DNA from: Akkermansia muciniphila | GTDB lineage: Bacteria > Verrucomicrobiota > Verrucomicrobiia > Verrucomicrobiales > Akkermansiaceae | Direction: 5' to 3' | DNA length: 64,000 nucleotides | Assembly: GCF_018709685.1 (NCBI RefSeq) | Contig: NZ_JABDHQ010000008.1 | Location: forward strand, 62,001 to 126,000 | In this document: piece after piece, positions 18,040 to 25,975 of the stretch | Numbering within the stretch: the stretch's first letter is position 1 | Layout of the letters: the number at the start of each line of letters is the position of its first letter | Translations under genes and position numbers: made by a program | The notes under the pieces: generated by a model | What the model was told of the DNA's origin: nothing | The model's input: the letters and a program-made list of their open reading frames with translations, nothing else | The model's database searches: none

Positions 18040-19041
18040 GTGGCACATTGCGACACTAAACAACCGGACCTGAAGGAAAGCGCCGTCAAGGCTTACAAGG
18101 CCATGTTGCTGGCGCGGGCTTTTGACACAAAAATTTCCAGCCTGTATAAAGCGGGCAAAATCACGGGCGGCGTTTACCTGGGCCGCGGCCATGAAGCGAT
18201 TGCCGCCTGCGGAGGCGTTTTCCTGACTTCCGGGTATGATGTGATCGCCCCGTTCATCCGGGAACAGGCGGCGCGCATCACCTGGGGGGAACCGATTATT
18301 GAAGCGGCGCGCTCCTACCTGGGCTCCGCCCTGGGCTACATGAAGGGACGGGACGGGAACGTGCACCGCGGGCTCCCCGCGGAAGGGTACATGGCCCCCA
18401 TCAGCCATCTGGGCAGCACGGTTGCCTTCGTCATCGGCTGCCTGTTCGCCAAGCGCCTGGACGGCAAGCTGCCCGGCCCCGTGGGCGTAGCTTTCTGCGG
18501 AGACGGCACCACCTCCACCGGGGCCTTCCATGAAGCGGCCAACATGGCGAACGTGGAACAACTGCCGCTGGTGCTCGTAGTGACCAACAATCAATTTGCC
18601 TATTCCACGCCCAATGTCCGGGAATTCGGGGAAGCCTCCCTGGCGGACAGGGGCCGCGGCTACGGCTTCACCGTGCATGAAACGGACGGCACGGACTTCA
18701 TGGCCACGCTGGAGACGTTCCACGCCGCCGTCAGCAACGCGAGGAAAGGCCTGGGCCCCCAGTGGGTGCTTGCCAAGACCCTGCGCATGTGCGGCCACGG
18801 CGAACATGACGACGCCTCCTACATCCCCCGGGAGCTGAAGGAAGAGTATAACAAGAAAGACCCCGTGGTTATTGCGGAGCGCCAGCTTCTGGAAGCCGGG
18901 TGGCTGACGCCGGAAGAAGTGGCGGACCTGAAAAAGCAGTATGCAGATGAAGTGCAGCTGGCCGTGGCTACCGCCCAGCGGGAGCCGGAACCGGACCCCT
19001 TCCGGGAAGACTGGAACGCCACGGTATGGAGACCTTATTAA
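18040..19041 (+). CDS. pdhA: Pyruvate dehydrogenase E1 component, alpha subunit
   Basis: A 333-residue thiamine diphosphate enzyme half that, with E1beta, decarboxylates pyruvate and acetylates the E2 lipoyl arm. The family pattern is clear: AYKAMLLARAFD near the N terminus, then GRGHEAI, GRDGNVHRG and the ThDP/magnesium motif CGDGTTSTGAFHEAANMA with the following VVTNNQFAYSTP. The phosphorylation-loop equivalent CGHGEHDDASY is typical of bacterial 2-oxo acid E1 proteins. The start is GTG 18040; the nearby ATG 18035 is out of frame, and starting later would lose conserved sequence. First gene of a three-gene operon. A branched-chain or acetoin dehydrogenase is possible, but pyruvate is the likeliest substrate. 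Confidence 0.92.
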   Translation: MAHCDTKQPDLKESAVKAYKAMLLARAFDTKISSLYKAGKITGGVYLGRGHEAIAACGGVFLTSGYDVIAPFIREQAARITWGEPIIEAARSYLGSALGYMKGRDGNVHRGLPAEGYMAPISHLGSTVAFVIGCLFAKRLDGKLPGPVGVAFCGDGTTSTGAFHEAANMANVEQLPLVLVVTNNQFAYSTPNVREFGEASLADRGRGYGFTVHETDGTDFMATLETFHAAVSNARKGLGPQWVLAKTLRMCGHGEHDDASYIPRELKEEYNKKDPVVIAERQLLEAGWLTPEEVADLKKQYADEVQLAVATAQREPEPDPFREDWNATVWRPY

Positions 19042-19062
19042 GCCTGCAAACGGAATATTCCC

Positions 19063-20037
19063 ATGAGCGTAACATACATTGATGCCATTCACGACGCCCA
19101 GAAAGACCTGCTGACGGAAGACAAGGACGTTTTCCTGTACGGACAGGACATAGGCGTTTTCGGCGGCGCTTTCAAAGCGACCAAGGGCCTCAAGGAGCTG
19201 TTCCCGGACCGGGTGATTGACGCTCCCATCAGTGAGGACGCCATGGCCGGCATGGTCACCGGGGCCGCCGTCATGGGCAAGAAGCCCATTATGGAAGTCC
19301 AGTTTGCGGATTTCAGCACCATCGCTTTCAACCAGATCGTCAACATGGCGGCCACCCATTACTACCGCACGGGCATTCCGGCCAATATCACGGTACGCCT
19401 GCCCTGCGGCGGAACGCCCGGCACGGGCCCCTTCCACAGCCAGAGCCTGGAAGCCCTGTTCGCCCATTATCCGGGCCTGCACGTGATGACCCCGGCCACC
19501 GTGGCTGATGCCTACTGGATGCTGCGCCAGGCCGTGGAAGTGCCTGATCCCGTCATCTTTCTGGAGCACAAGTTCCTGTACCGCTGGCTGAAGGCGGAGG
19601 ACAACTACCGGGAAGCCCCGGTCGTCCCCTTCGGCATGGCCCGCATCGCCCGCACCGGGAAGCACGCCACCGTAGTGGCGTACAGCGCCATGGTGCCGGA
19701 AGCCGTGCGCGCGGCGGACCTGCTCGCCAAGGAGAGCGGTTATGAAGTGGAAGTAGTGGACCTCCGCACGGTGCGCCCGCTGGACATGGATACCGTCATC
19801 GCCTCCGTAGCGCGCACCGGGCGCGTCCTGGTCATCGGGGAAGACTTCCCGTGGGGAGGCGTCACGGCGGAAGTGGTTTCCCGCATTGTGGCGGAGGGGT
19901 TCCATCTGCTGGACGCCCCGCCCCAGCGGCTCAACGCCAAGGACACCCCCATTCCCCAGCACCCCAACCTCTGGAAGGCCCACCGCCCCACGATGGAATC
20001 CATTGCGGCCTCCATCCGTCACCTTTTATCCATCTGA
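19063..20037 (+). CDS. pdhB: Pyruvate dehydrogenase E1 component, beta subunit
   Basis: A 324-residue partner of the E1alpha subunit. Visible family motifs: LYGQDIGVFGGAFKATKGL, DAPISEDAMAGMVTGAAVMGKKPIMEVQFADF (the cofactor-activating Glu lies in this region), a Gly-rich PCGGTPGTGPFHSQSLEA and the C-terminal transketolase domain with VVDLRTVRPLD and EDFPWGGV. Starts 21 bases after E1alpha, so translation is likely coupled. With E1alpha it forms an alpha2-beta2 tetramer that uses thiamine diphosphate. Confidence 0.94.
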   Translation: MSVTYIDAIHDAQKDLLTEDKDVFLYGQDIGVFGGAFKATKGLKELFPDRVIDAPISEDAMAGMVTGAAVMGKKPIMEVQFADFSTIAFNQIVNMAATHYYRTGIPANITVRLPCGGTPGTGPFHSQSLEALFAHYPGLHVMTPATVADAYWMLRQAVEVPDPVIFLEHKFLYRWLKAEDNYREAPVVPFGMARIARTGKHATVVAYSAMVPEAVRAADLLAKESGYEVEVVDLRTVRPLDMDTVIASVARTGRVLVIGEDFPWGGVTAEVVSRIVAEGFHLLDAPPQRLNAKDTPIPQHPNLWKAHRPTMESIAASIRHLLSI

Positions 20038-20055
20038 TACAACCCAGTTTCCACC

Positions 20056-21324
20056 ATGCCTAAAGTACCCATTCTGATGCCCCAGCTCGGGGATTCCATT
20101 GCGGAAGCCACCGTGCTGCGCCTGCTGGCGGCCCAGGGCGCCACCGTAGAAGCCGACCAGGAAATCTTTGAGGTAGAGACCAACAAGGCCACCATGGGCG
20201 TCACCACCATGTGCGGCGGCGTCCTGAGCGAAGTGTTTATCAAGGAAGGGGAATCCGTCGTGGTCGGCGCCTGCATGGCCATGATTGACGCCACGGAGGA
20301 GGAGATTGAGCGTTCCGGGGCCACCCCCGCCGGTGAATCGCCTTCCCTTCCGGCCAGTCCGGAATCCGTGCCCCAGCCCGTGCCCGCCCCAGCCAGCCAG
20401 GAGGACAAGCCCGCCGGGGTGCACTTCGGCGTGACGGGGGAATCCTACCAGGAAAACGGCACGGACCTGAAAGTCCAGCCCAGCGTGCGCGGCCTTCCGG
20501 TGCCCGCCGGCATGAAGGGCGCGCATTACATGTCCCCGCGCATGAAGGCGCGCATGGATGAACTGGGCATGAGCGCCTCGGACATTGCCTTCATTTCCGG
20601 CTCCGGAGCCGGAGGCCGCGTCACCATTGACGATCTGGAAGAATTCCTGGAATACGTAAGCCAGTGGCCGCACCGCAAGGCCTCCTCCATGCGGCTGGCC
20701 GTGGCGGACGCCATGCGCCGGAGCTGGACGCGCCCCCTGGCCTCCGCCGGGCGCCCGGTCTTCATGGACCCCCTCATCAAGCACAGGCAGCATTCCCCGC
20801 TGCGGCCCGGCATCACCCTGTACTTTGCCCGCGCCCTGGCCCTGGCCCTGGCGGAAAGCCCGGAATGCGCCGGCTACCTGGTAGGGGAAAACATCCTCTC
20901 TCCCAAGACCATTGACATCGGCATCGCCGCGCAGGTGGCGGACGGAGTCATGGTACCCGTGCTCCGCCGCGTGAACGAACGGACGATGGAAGAGCTGCTG
21001 GAGGACTACAACCGGCTGATCGCCCAGGCGCGCCGCCGCAGGCTGGCGCCGGAAGACAGCACGGGCGGCATCGCCACGGTCACCAACTTCGGCGGCTTCG
21101 GCCTCACGTTTGCCGCGCCCATGCCCATGCCCAGCGAATCCCTCATCCTGGGGGTGGGGGCCGTCACCAAGACTCCGGTCTGGAGCGACGAGGTGGAGGC
21201 GTTCATTCCCATTTCCAAGGCCAACATCGTGGCTACGGGGGACCACCGCGTGGTGGACGGCGCGGACATCGGCCGCCTGCTCATGCGCGTGTCGGAACTT
21301 CTCCAGCGCCCGGAATACCTGTAA
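20056..21324 (+). CDS. pdhC: Dihydrolipoamide acetyltransferase, E2 of pyruvate dehydrogenase
   Basis: A 422-residue E2. Residues 3-80 are one lipoyl domain with the modified lysine in EVETNKATM. A Pro/Ala-rich linker (about 95-120) leads to the E1/E3-binding domain at about 155-195 (SPRMKARMDELGMS...GAGGRVTIDDL). The catalytic domain (about 205-422) keeps the active-site HRVVDG motif near the C terminus; it acetylates CoA. The catalytic domain looks shorter than usual at its start, with a rather degenerate first helix. No E3 (dihydrolipoamide dehydrogenase) gene is nearby, so it must be elsewhere. It starts 18 bases after E1beta. Confidence 0.93.
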   Translation: MPKVPILMPQLGDSIAEATVLRLLAAQGATVEADQEIFEVETNKATMGVTTMCGGVLSEVFIKEGESVVVGACMAMIDATEEEIERSGATPAGESPSLPASPESVPQPVPAPASQEDKPAGVHFGVTGESYQENGTDLKVQPSVRGLPVPAGMKGAHYMSPRMKARMDELGMSASDIAFISGSGAGGRVTIDDLEEFLEYVSQWPHRKASSMRLAVADAMRRSWTRPLASAGRPVFMDPLIKHRQHSPLRPGITLYFARALALALAESPECAGYLVGENILSPKTIDIGIAAQVADGVMVPVLRRVNERTMEELLEDYNRLIAQARRRRLAPEDSTGGIATVTNFGGFGLTFAAPMPMPSESLILGVGAVTKTPVWSDEVEAFIPISKANIVATGDHRVVDGADIGRLLMRVSELLQRPEYL

Positions 21325-21356
21325 CCAGCCTCCCGTTCCCGCACGCTTCACGCCGC

Positions 21357-22220
21357 ATGACGACCAACCCGCCCGTATTAGGCCTGGTAGCCGGAGACGG
21401 CCTCTACCCGGAATACATTGTCCGGGGGGCGCGCCGCCGGACGCCGGAGCTGCGCATTGTGGCCGTGGGTTTCAAGGGGGAGACCAATCCCGCCGTCATC
21501 CCCCTGTGCGACGTTTACCGGGAGTTCAGCGTGGGGCAGCTCACCAAGCCGTTCTCCTTCCTGAAAAAGCACGGCGTGCAGAACGTCATCATGGCCGGAG
21601 GCATCAACCCCAAGAATATTCTTTCCCTCCGTCCGGACCTGCGCGCCCTTTCCGTGCTGATGCGCATGCCGGAGAAAAACGCGGATTCCCTGCTGGGAGC
21701 CGTCATCACGGAGGCGGAAAAGGAAGGCTTCACCATCCTGCCCGCCTTCACGTACATGGAAGAGCACATGCCGCAGCCGGGCCACATCGCCGGACCGCGG
21801 CCCACGCCCGAACAATGGGAGGATGCCGTCTTCGGCATGCAGATGGCCAAGGAAATCACGCGCCTCCACATCGGCCAGTCCGTCATCGTGCACCATGGCA
21901 CCGTGGTGGCCGTGGAAGCCATTGAAGGCACCAACAACTGCATCCGCCGCGGCGGCGAGCTGGGCAACGGCAAACCCGCCACGCTGGCCAAAGTAGCCCG
22001 CCTGGGGCATGATATGCGCTTTGACATACCCACCGTCGGCCCCGTCACCATTCAGACGTGCGCGGAATGCGGCATCAGGCAAATCGCCCTGGAAGCGGGA
22101 AAAACCATCCTGCTGGAACGGGACCGGGTGGAGCAGCTGTGCAAGAAGCATAAGATCAGCCTGCACGCCCTCCAGCTTCCGGAAGAAGGCGCCCCTCCTC
22201 CGGCAAACCAGCCTTCATAG
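21357..22220 (+). CDS. lpxI: UDP-2,3-diacylglucosamine pyrophosphatase LpxI
   Basis: A 287-residue member of the DUF1009/LpxI family, which cleaves UDP-2,3-diacylglucosamine to lipid X and UMP in lipid A synthesis. It replaces LpxH in bacteria lacking that enzyme. The two-domain architecture is visible: an N-terminal Rossmann-like half (LGLVAGDGLYPEYIVR, VIMAGGINPKN) and the C-terminal half with the family signature VIVHHGTVVAVEAIEGTNNCIRRGG. The Asp that is catalytic in LpxI is expected in the C-terminal half. It follows E2 by 32 bases on the same strand and may be co-transcribed, though there is no metabolic link. It confirms an LPS-type outer membrane. Confidence 0.94.
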   Translation: MTTNPPVLGLVAGDGLYPEYIVRGARRRTPELRIVAVGFKGETNPAVIPLCDVYREFSVGQLTKPFSFLKKHGVQNVIMAGGINPKNILSLRPDLRALSVLMRMPEKNADSLLGAVITEAEKEGFTILPAFTYMEEHMPQPGHIAGPRPTPEQWEDAVFGMQMAKEITRLHIGQSVIVHHGTVVAVEAIEGTNNCIRRGGELGNGKPATLAKVARLGHDMRFDIPTVGPVTIQTCAECGIRQIALEAGKTILLERDRVEQLCKKHKISLHALQLPEEGAPPPANQPS

Positions 22221-22308
22221 AAATCCCCCTGCCCGGGAAACCCGGACAAGGGGAAATCATTCCGCATACGGGATGCAGAATAAAAAACGGCTTATTCACT
22301 CGCCGGAA

Positions 22309-22551
22309 TTAAGCGTCTTTGTCCTTGTGCATCATGGATTTGGTCTTGTCACTTACACCGGAAGCCATATCCTTGACGCCTTCCTTGCCCTTTTCGTAGG
22401 CATCCTTCATCGCCTGCTTGCCCTCTTCCATCTTTCCGGAAGCGGCATCCTTCATTGCCTGCTTGTCTTCTTCCATTTTTCCGGAAGCGGCATCTTTGGA
22501 GCAACCGCAGCCTTCATGCATATGGTTCATATGATCTTTGGAGTTACACAT
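22309..22551 (-). CDS. Small repeat protein, LEA-like, with N-terminal Cys/His cluster
   Basis: An 80-residue protein without a signal peptide. The N terminus is rich in Cys, His and Met (MCNSKDHMNHMHEGCGCSK), a possible metal-binding patch. Then a 15-residue unit KDAASGKMEEDKQAM is repeated almost exactly (Asp becomes Gly in the second copy), followed by a diverged third unit KDAYEKGKEGVKDMA. This is the charged, Ala/Lys/Glu amphipathic pattern of group 3 LEA or YtxH/CsbD-type stress proteins. It sits 33 bases downstream of a longer exported relative on the same strand, so the pair is probably one operon. Function unknown; stress protection is inference. Confidence 0.75.
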   Translation of the reverse strand: MCNSKDHMNHMHEGCGCSKDAASGKMEEDKQAMKDAASGKMEEGKQAMKDAYEKGKEGVKDMASGVSDKTKSMMHKDKDA

Positions 22552-22584
22552 AATAATTAAATGGTTTGTTTTTTATCGTTTGAA

Positions 22585-22914
22585 TTAACCGTTTTTCGCA
22601 GCGTCGCCAATGGCTTCGGCCTTATCGGCAGCCCTGTCAGCCGCATGGTCCACGGCTTCCTTGCTGTCCTGGTAAGTATCCTTGACGGCTTCCTTGCTTC
22701 TTTCGTAAGCGCCCTTCATCGCTTCCTTGCCTTCCTTCATTTTTTCAGAAGCGGCATCCTTGGCGGCTTTGGCGCCCTTTTTCATGTGGTCCTTGGCTTC
22801 GGCCATGTCCTTGTCACCCTTGGTGCAGGAACCGCTGTTACAAGCGCTTTGGGCCAGGGCCACGACGGGAACTGCAACGGCTACCGCTGCTATAGCATAT
22901 ATCAATTTTTTCAT
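22585..22914 (-). CDS. Exported small Ala/Lys/Glu-rich repeat protein, paralogue of the next gene
   Basis: A 109-residue protein with a signal peptide (MKKLIYAIAAVAVAVPVVALA, cut after ALA about 21), so the mature part of about 88 residues is periplasmic. Just after the cut is a Cys pair (SACNSGSC). The rest is an amphipathic helical repeat with about 11-residue periodicity: KAAKDAASEKMKEGKEAMKG, then AYERSKEAVKD, TYQDSKEAVDH and AADRAADKAEA. It resembles group 3 LEA proteins and apolipoprotein-like helices. Together with the cytosolic copy downstream, it looks like a compartment-matched pair. Confidence 0.78.
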   Translation of the reverse strand: MKKLIYAIAAVAVAVPVVALAQSACNSGSCTKGDKDMAEAKDHMKKGAKAAKDAASEKMKEGKEAMKGAYERSKEAVKDTYQDSKEAVDHAADRAADKAEAIGDAAKNG

Positions 22915-22992
22915 GACGTTGTTCTATTTGGATTCATTCCAATAGACCCTTTCTTCATGAAAAACTATGAATACAGTCGTGTCATTCTGCGT

Positions 22993-23319
22993 TCACTCCT
23001 GCAAATCAAAAGCCATAAACGCGGCAGAAGCAACGCAGTCCCGGCACGGAACGCGGCCTTCTTTTTTCAGCTCCCTGCAATGGGAATAACCCAGCTTTTC
23101 CACAAACCGCCGCTTCAGCTCCTCCCTTGACTGCACGGGCGTGCACAGGAGGGCTCCATACAAGGCGCCGCATACCCCGTCAGGCGCTCTTCCCGTGCCG
23201 CACGCGGAGACGGCTTCCAGCAAATCCTCCCTTCCCAGCGCCGCGCAAACGGCCTGGGCGCAGTTGTGGCGCCAGGGTTCCGTGCGGAAGGTGGACAGCG
23301 CCTTTTCTTCAACGTTCAT
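22993..23319 (-). CDS. C_GCAxxG_C_C family redox protein
   Basis: About 108 residues from ATG 23319, chosen because it has a GGGGG run just upstream and begins where the family homology begins; the frame is open to 23460. Conserved pattern: HNCAQAVCAALG, ACGTGRAPDGVCGALYGALL, then a helix and SHCRELKKEG...CRDCV, giving at least seven cysteines. This is the C_GCAxxG_C_C family, widespread in anaerobes and thought to carry redox-active cysteines or a metal cluster. Members often accompany electron-transfer enzymes, but here no such gene adjoins. The exact role is unknown. Confidence 0.87.
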   Translation of the reverse strand: MNVEEKALSTFRTEPWRHNCAQAVCAALGREDLLEAVSACGTGRAPDGVCGALYGALLCTPVQSREELKRRFVEKLGYSHCRELKKEGRVPCRDCVASAAFMAFDLQE

Positions 23320-23456
23320 GCCCCCACTGTAGGCCCGGCCCCCTTCCGGGTCAAGAGCCCCGTCCTCCCTTCCATCCGCGAACTCCGCCGCCATATTCCG
23401 GATGGATTCCGGGGGCGGAGAATATAAGCCGTCCGGGAAACCGCCGGAAACGGCAT

Positions 23457-24161
23457 TCACTTTCCGGCAAGACGGTGGCTGGCCTCCAGGCGTGCGGCCA
23501 GTTCTTCAAAGGGAATGGTCCTGTCCAGACAAAGGCTCACCCAGCTTTTCTTATTCATATGGTAGGCCGGAAAACGGCTGCGATGGTCCACAAGGCCGTC
23601 AAGCTCTCCGGGACAAACCCGCAAATTCAGCACCTCAACCCTCTCTTTGGAACTGCCGCCCAGCTTCAGCCGCGGCACAGCCAGAAAAACGGCATACCAT
23701 TTTTCCGTGTCCTTCCGGCGCACAATGGCGCTCCCCGGCGACTTGCGCCACAGGAATTCCAGTTTGTCCCCGTAAACCTCCCGGACGTGAGCGACGAGGC
23801 TGCGGGCAGGATCGCCGTGGAAGAAATCAGGCTCAAAGCAGCATTCAGCCACATGCCACAGTTCTTCCTCATATTCCCTCCGGAGCGCCCTTTCCTGCAA
23901 CTTGTCTGCCGCCTCCCGGGCTGAATGACGGATGTCCCTCCCGTCTGCATCATGCATTGCCACGCAGACGGAACCGTCCGCGTGTATTTCAAATTCCATG
24001 CGGCGGCGGCCATTCAGCAGTTTTGTCCGGTACAGAAAACCGTTTTCTCCGCGAACGCAGCCGAAGGGGAGCAGCTTTTCCTCACACAGTTTCCTGTCTC
24101 TGAAAACGCGCTCCACGGCTTTTTCATACCAGGTTTTCCGGGGAATGCGGTGAAAGAACAT
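23457..24161 (-). CDS. MmcQ/YjbR family protein with N-terminal extension
   Basis: About 234 residues from ATG 24161; the frame is open to 24302, but the added part does not look like protein. Two parts are visible: residues about 1-115 are not recognised (RIPRKTWYEKAVERVFRD..., beta-rich), and residues about 120-234 show YjbR features: a WRKSPGSAIVRR strand, KWYAVFLAVPRLKLG, an LNLRVCPGELDGL segment and the family end RSRFPAYHMNKKSWVSLCLDRTIP. YjbR has a CyaY-like fold and binds DNA or acts in unknown pathways. Typical YjbR proteins are about 120 residues, so this is a fusion-like long form. Divergent or convergent neighbours give no hint. Confidence 0.85.
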   Translation of the reverse strand: MFFHRIPRKTWYEKAVERVFRDRKLCEEKLLPFGCVRGENGFLYRTKLLNGRRRMEFEIHADGSVCVAMHDADGRDIRHSAREAADKLQERALRREYEEELWHVAECCFEPDFFHGDPARSLVAHVREVYGDKLEFLWRKSPGSAIVRRKDTEKWYAVFLAVPRLKLGGSSKERVEVLNLRVCPGELDGLVDHRSRFPAYHMNKKSWVSLCLDRTIPFEELAARLEASHRLAGK

Positions 24162-24317
24162 AGGAGAAATGGAGTTGAAGGCGGCGCAGGAATGGAGAAA
24201 CGTCACCCGCACCCCTTGCGGACGTGCAGGACCGGGAGAAGCCATGATAAAACCGCACAAGAACGGTACAAGCCAAAAAACCTGCGCCTCCTGTCCGGGC
24301 ACGCACCGGAAAAGGCT

Positions 24318-25112
24318 TTACCGTCCCGTCAGCAGGTACCACACAAACAGGCTGTTATGCTTCACGTACCGCTTGAGCAGTCTTCCCGGCTCCCGGTAAA
24401 TGCGGTACAGCCATTCCAGGCCGTTCCTCTGCATCCAGCGGGGAGCGCGTTTCACCGTTCCGGCATGGAAGGCGAACGCCGCGCCCACGCCTACATAAAC
24501 CGCCGGGGGCAGCAGTCCCTTCTGCTCCGCCATCCACCGTTCCTGCTTGGGACAGCCCAGGCCCACCCAGACCACATTGGCCCCGCTTGAAGCGACGGCC
24601 TCCCTCATGGCCTTCCGGTCTTCCTCCGTCCAGGAACGGAAGGGCGGGGAATAGACGCCGGCCAGATGAAAAGCGGGATGCTTCTCCTTTAAGACGGCGG
24701 CCAGAACTTCCAGCATTTCTTCATCCCCGCCCAGCAGAAAATGGCGCAGCTCCGGATAAGCGGCATTCGCCCTGACCAGCGCTTCCATCAAATCCGGCCC
24801 GCTTACGCGTTCCGCGGCCCTTTCTCCGGCGGAAAGCCCCCGGTTCAGCTTCCACACCACGGGCATTCCGTCCGGGCAAACTACGTCCATCTTTTCCAGC
24901 ACGGCTCCGTAATCCGGGTCGTGCACGCCGAGGGTCATCACGTGCACATCCGCGGCGGCGACCAGGCACGGGACCTGCGCTTCCCGCGCATGCTCCGCCA
25001 GGACGCGGCTCATTTCCTCCACGGAACTGACAGCCACGGGAAAGCCGAACACCTTCCTGGTCTCGCACGGAATCCGTCCGCCGGGCTGGTCAGGATCGTT
25101 TGGAGGAGTCAT
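24318..25112 (-). CDS. WecG/TagA/CpsF family glycosyltransferase (GT26)
   Basis: A 264-residue glycosyltransferase of family GT26, which transfers a sugar (often ManNAc or its uronate) to a lipid-linked glycan precursor. Family motifs: VMTLGVHDPDYG, VVCPDGMPVVW, FLLGGDEEM, WVGLGCPKQERWM, and GVGAAFAFHAGTVKRAPRWMQRNGLEWLYRIYREPGRLLKRY spread over about 210-255. The Asp of the PDGMP motif is in the substrate pocket. WecG proteins act at the cytosolic face of the inner membrane. It sits between YjbR and the PhnP-like gene, so the glycan is unknown: LPS, capsule or a surface polymer. Confidence 0.93.
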   Translation of the reverse strand: MTPPNDPDQPGGRIPCETRKVFGFPVAVSSVEEMSRVLAEHAREAQVPCLVAAADVHVMTLGVHDPDYGAVLEKMDVVCPDGMPVVWKLNRGLSAGERAAERVSGPDLMEALVRANAAYPELRHFLLGGDEEMLEVLAAVLKEKHPAFHLAGVYSPPFRSWTEEDRKAMREAVASSGANVVWVGLGCPKQERWMAEQKGLLPPAVYVGVGAAFAFHAGTVKRAPRWMQRNGLEWLYRIYREPGRLLKRYVKHNSLFVWYLLTGR

Positions 25113-25137
25113 GGCCTGATGGGAATGAAAGAGGAAA

Positions 25138-25911
25138 TTACGGCAGGGACAGCCTCAGGCCGTCATAAGCCGGAATAACGTTCTCCGGCAGTTTGCCGGA
25201 AAGAATATGGTAATCCATGTCATGGGACATGTGGGTCAGCACGGCGCGCCGGGGCCGGATGGCGGCAATGGCGGCCAGGGATTCCTCCAGGCACAGGTGC
25301 GTGGGGTGCAGATGGTAGCGCAAGCCGTCAATAATCAGCAGGTCCACCCCTTTCATGGCTTCCAGGGAGGCCTCCGGAATGCTTTTCACATCCGGCATGT
25401 ACGCCAGCCGCTGCCCTTCCGCCTCCAGCACGTAGGCATAAGTCTCCACCCCGGCATGCATGACGGGAAGAGGCGTCACCAGAACACCGCCCACGCGGAA
25501 CGGCTCCGCCACCTCGTGAGGTTCCGGCCTGACGTAGCCGCTCCGGGCCGTTTTCGGTTCAAACGCCCAGCCGTACATGGTCCGCAGGGCCTCCATCGTC
25601 TGCGGGGAGGCATACAGGGGCAGGCCGCCGGACCTGCGCCAGCAGAAGGCGCGCAGATCGTCAAACCCGCCCACATGGTCCACATGGGCGTGCGTGTACA
25701 GCACGGCATCCACGTCCGTAATGTTTTCCCGCAGGGCCTGCTGGCGCAGGTCCGGGGAGGAATCCAGCAGAATGCGGGTGCCCGCGGCTTCCACGTAAAT
25801 TGAGGAACGCAACCGCTTGTTCCTGGGATCCGGCGATGTGCAGACCGCACAGGAGCAACCTATCTGGGGAACTCCGGTGGATGTCCCGGTACCCAGAAAG
25901 AGAATGTTCAT
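25138..25911 (-). CDS. MBL-fold metallohydrolase, PhnP-like
   Basis: About 257 residues from ATG 25911; the longer upstream frame overlaps recN on the other strand and is not coding. The fold is clear: GTGTSTGVPQIGCSCAVC at the N terminus, then LLDSSPDLRQQ and the metal motif THAHVDHVGG (His74, His76, Asp78, His79), and later HMSH. The GCxCxVCxS..DP..RLRSS run is typical of PhnP and related phosphoribosyl cyclic phosphodiesterases, where cysteines bind structural zinc. No phosphonate gene is nearby. It is divergent from recN with about 64 bases between the start codons; the exact substrate is unknown. Confidence 0.9.
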   Translation of the reverse strand: MNILFLGTGTSTGVPQIGCSCAVCTSPDPRNKRLRSSIYVEAAGTRILLDSSPDLRQQALRENITDVDAVLYTHAHVDHVGGFDDLRAFCWRRSGGLPLYASPQTMEALRTMYGWAFEPKTARSGYVRPEPHEVAEPFRVGGVLVTPLPVMHAGVETYAYVLEAEGQRLAYMPDVKSIPEASLEAMKGVDLLIIDGLRYHLHPTHLCLEESLAAIAAIRPRRAVLTHMSHDMDYHILSGKLPENVIPAYDGLRLSLP

Positions 25912-25975
25912 CACAGAGGTCATGATTGCGTTTAGAGCGAATGATGCCATAATGCATTCAAAATCCAAAGCCCGA

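Noticed and set aside
17755-20022. Long minus-strand open frame antisense to pdhA and pdhB
   Set aside because: It is a shadow of the real genes in G+C-rich DNA; its translation is rich in Gly, His, Arg and Ala with no domain, while the + strand has full enzyme motifs.
22380-22510. Direct repeats that could suggest a CRISPR or tandem repeat array
   Set aside because: The repeats are 45 bases long, adjacent without spacers and encode the 15-residue repeat of a small protein.
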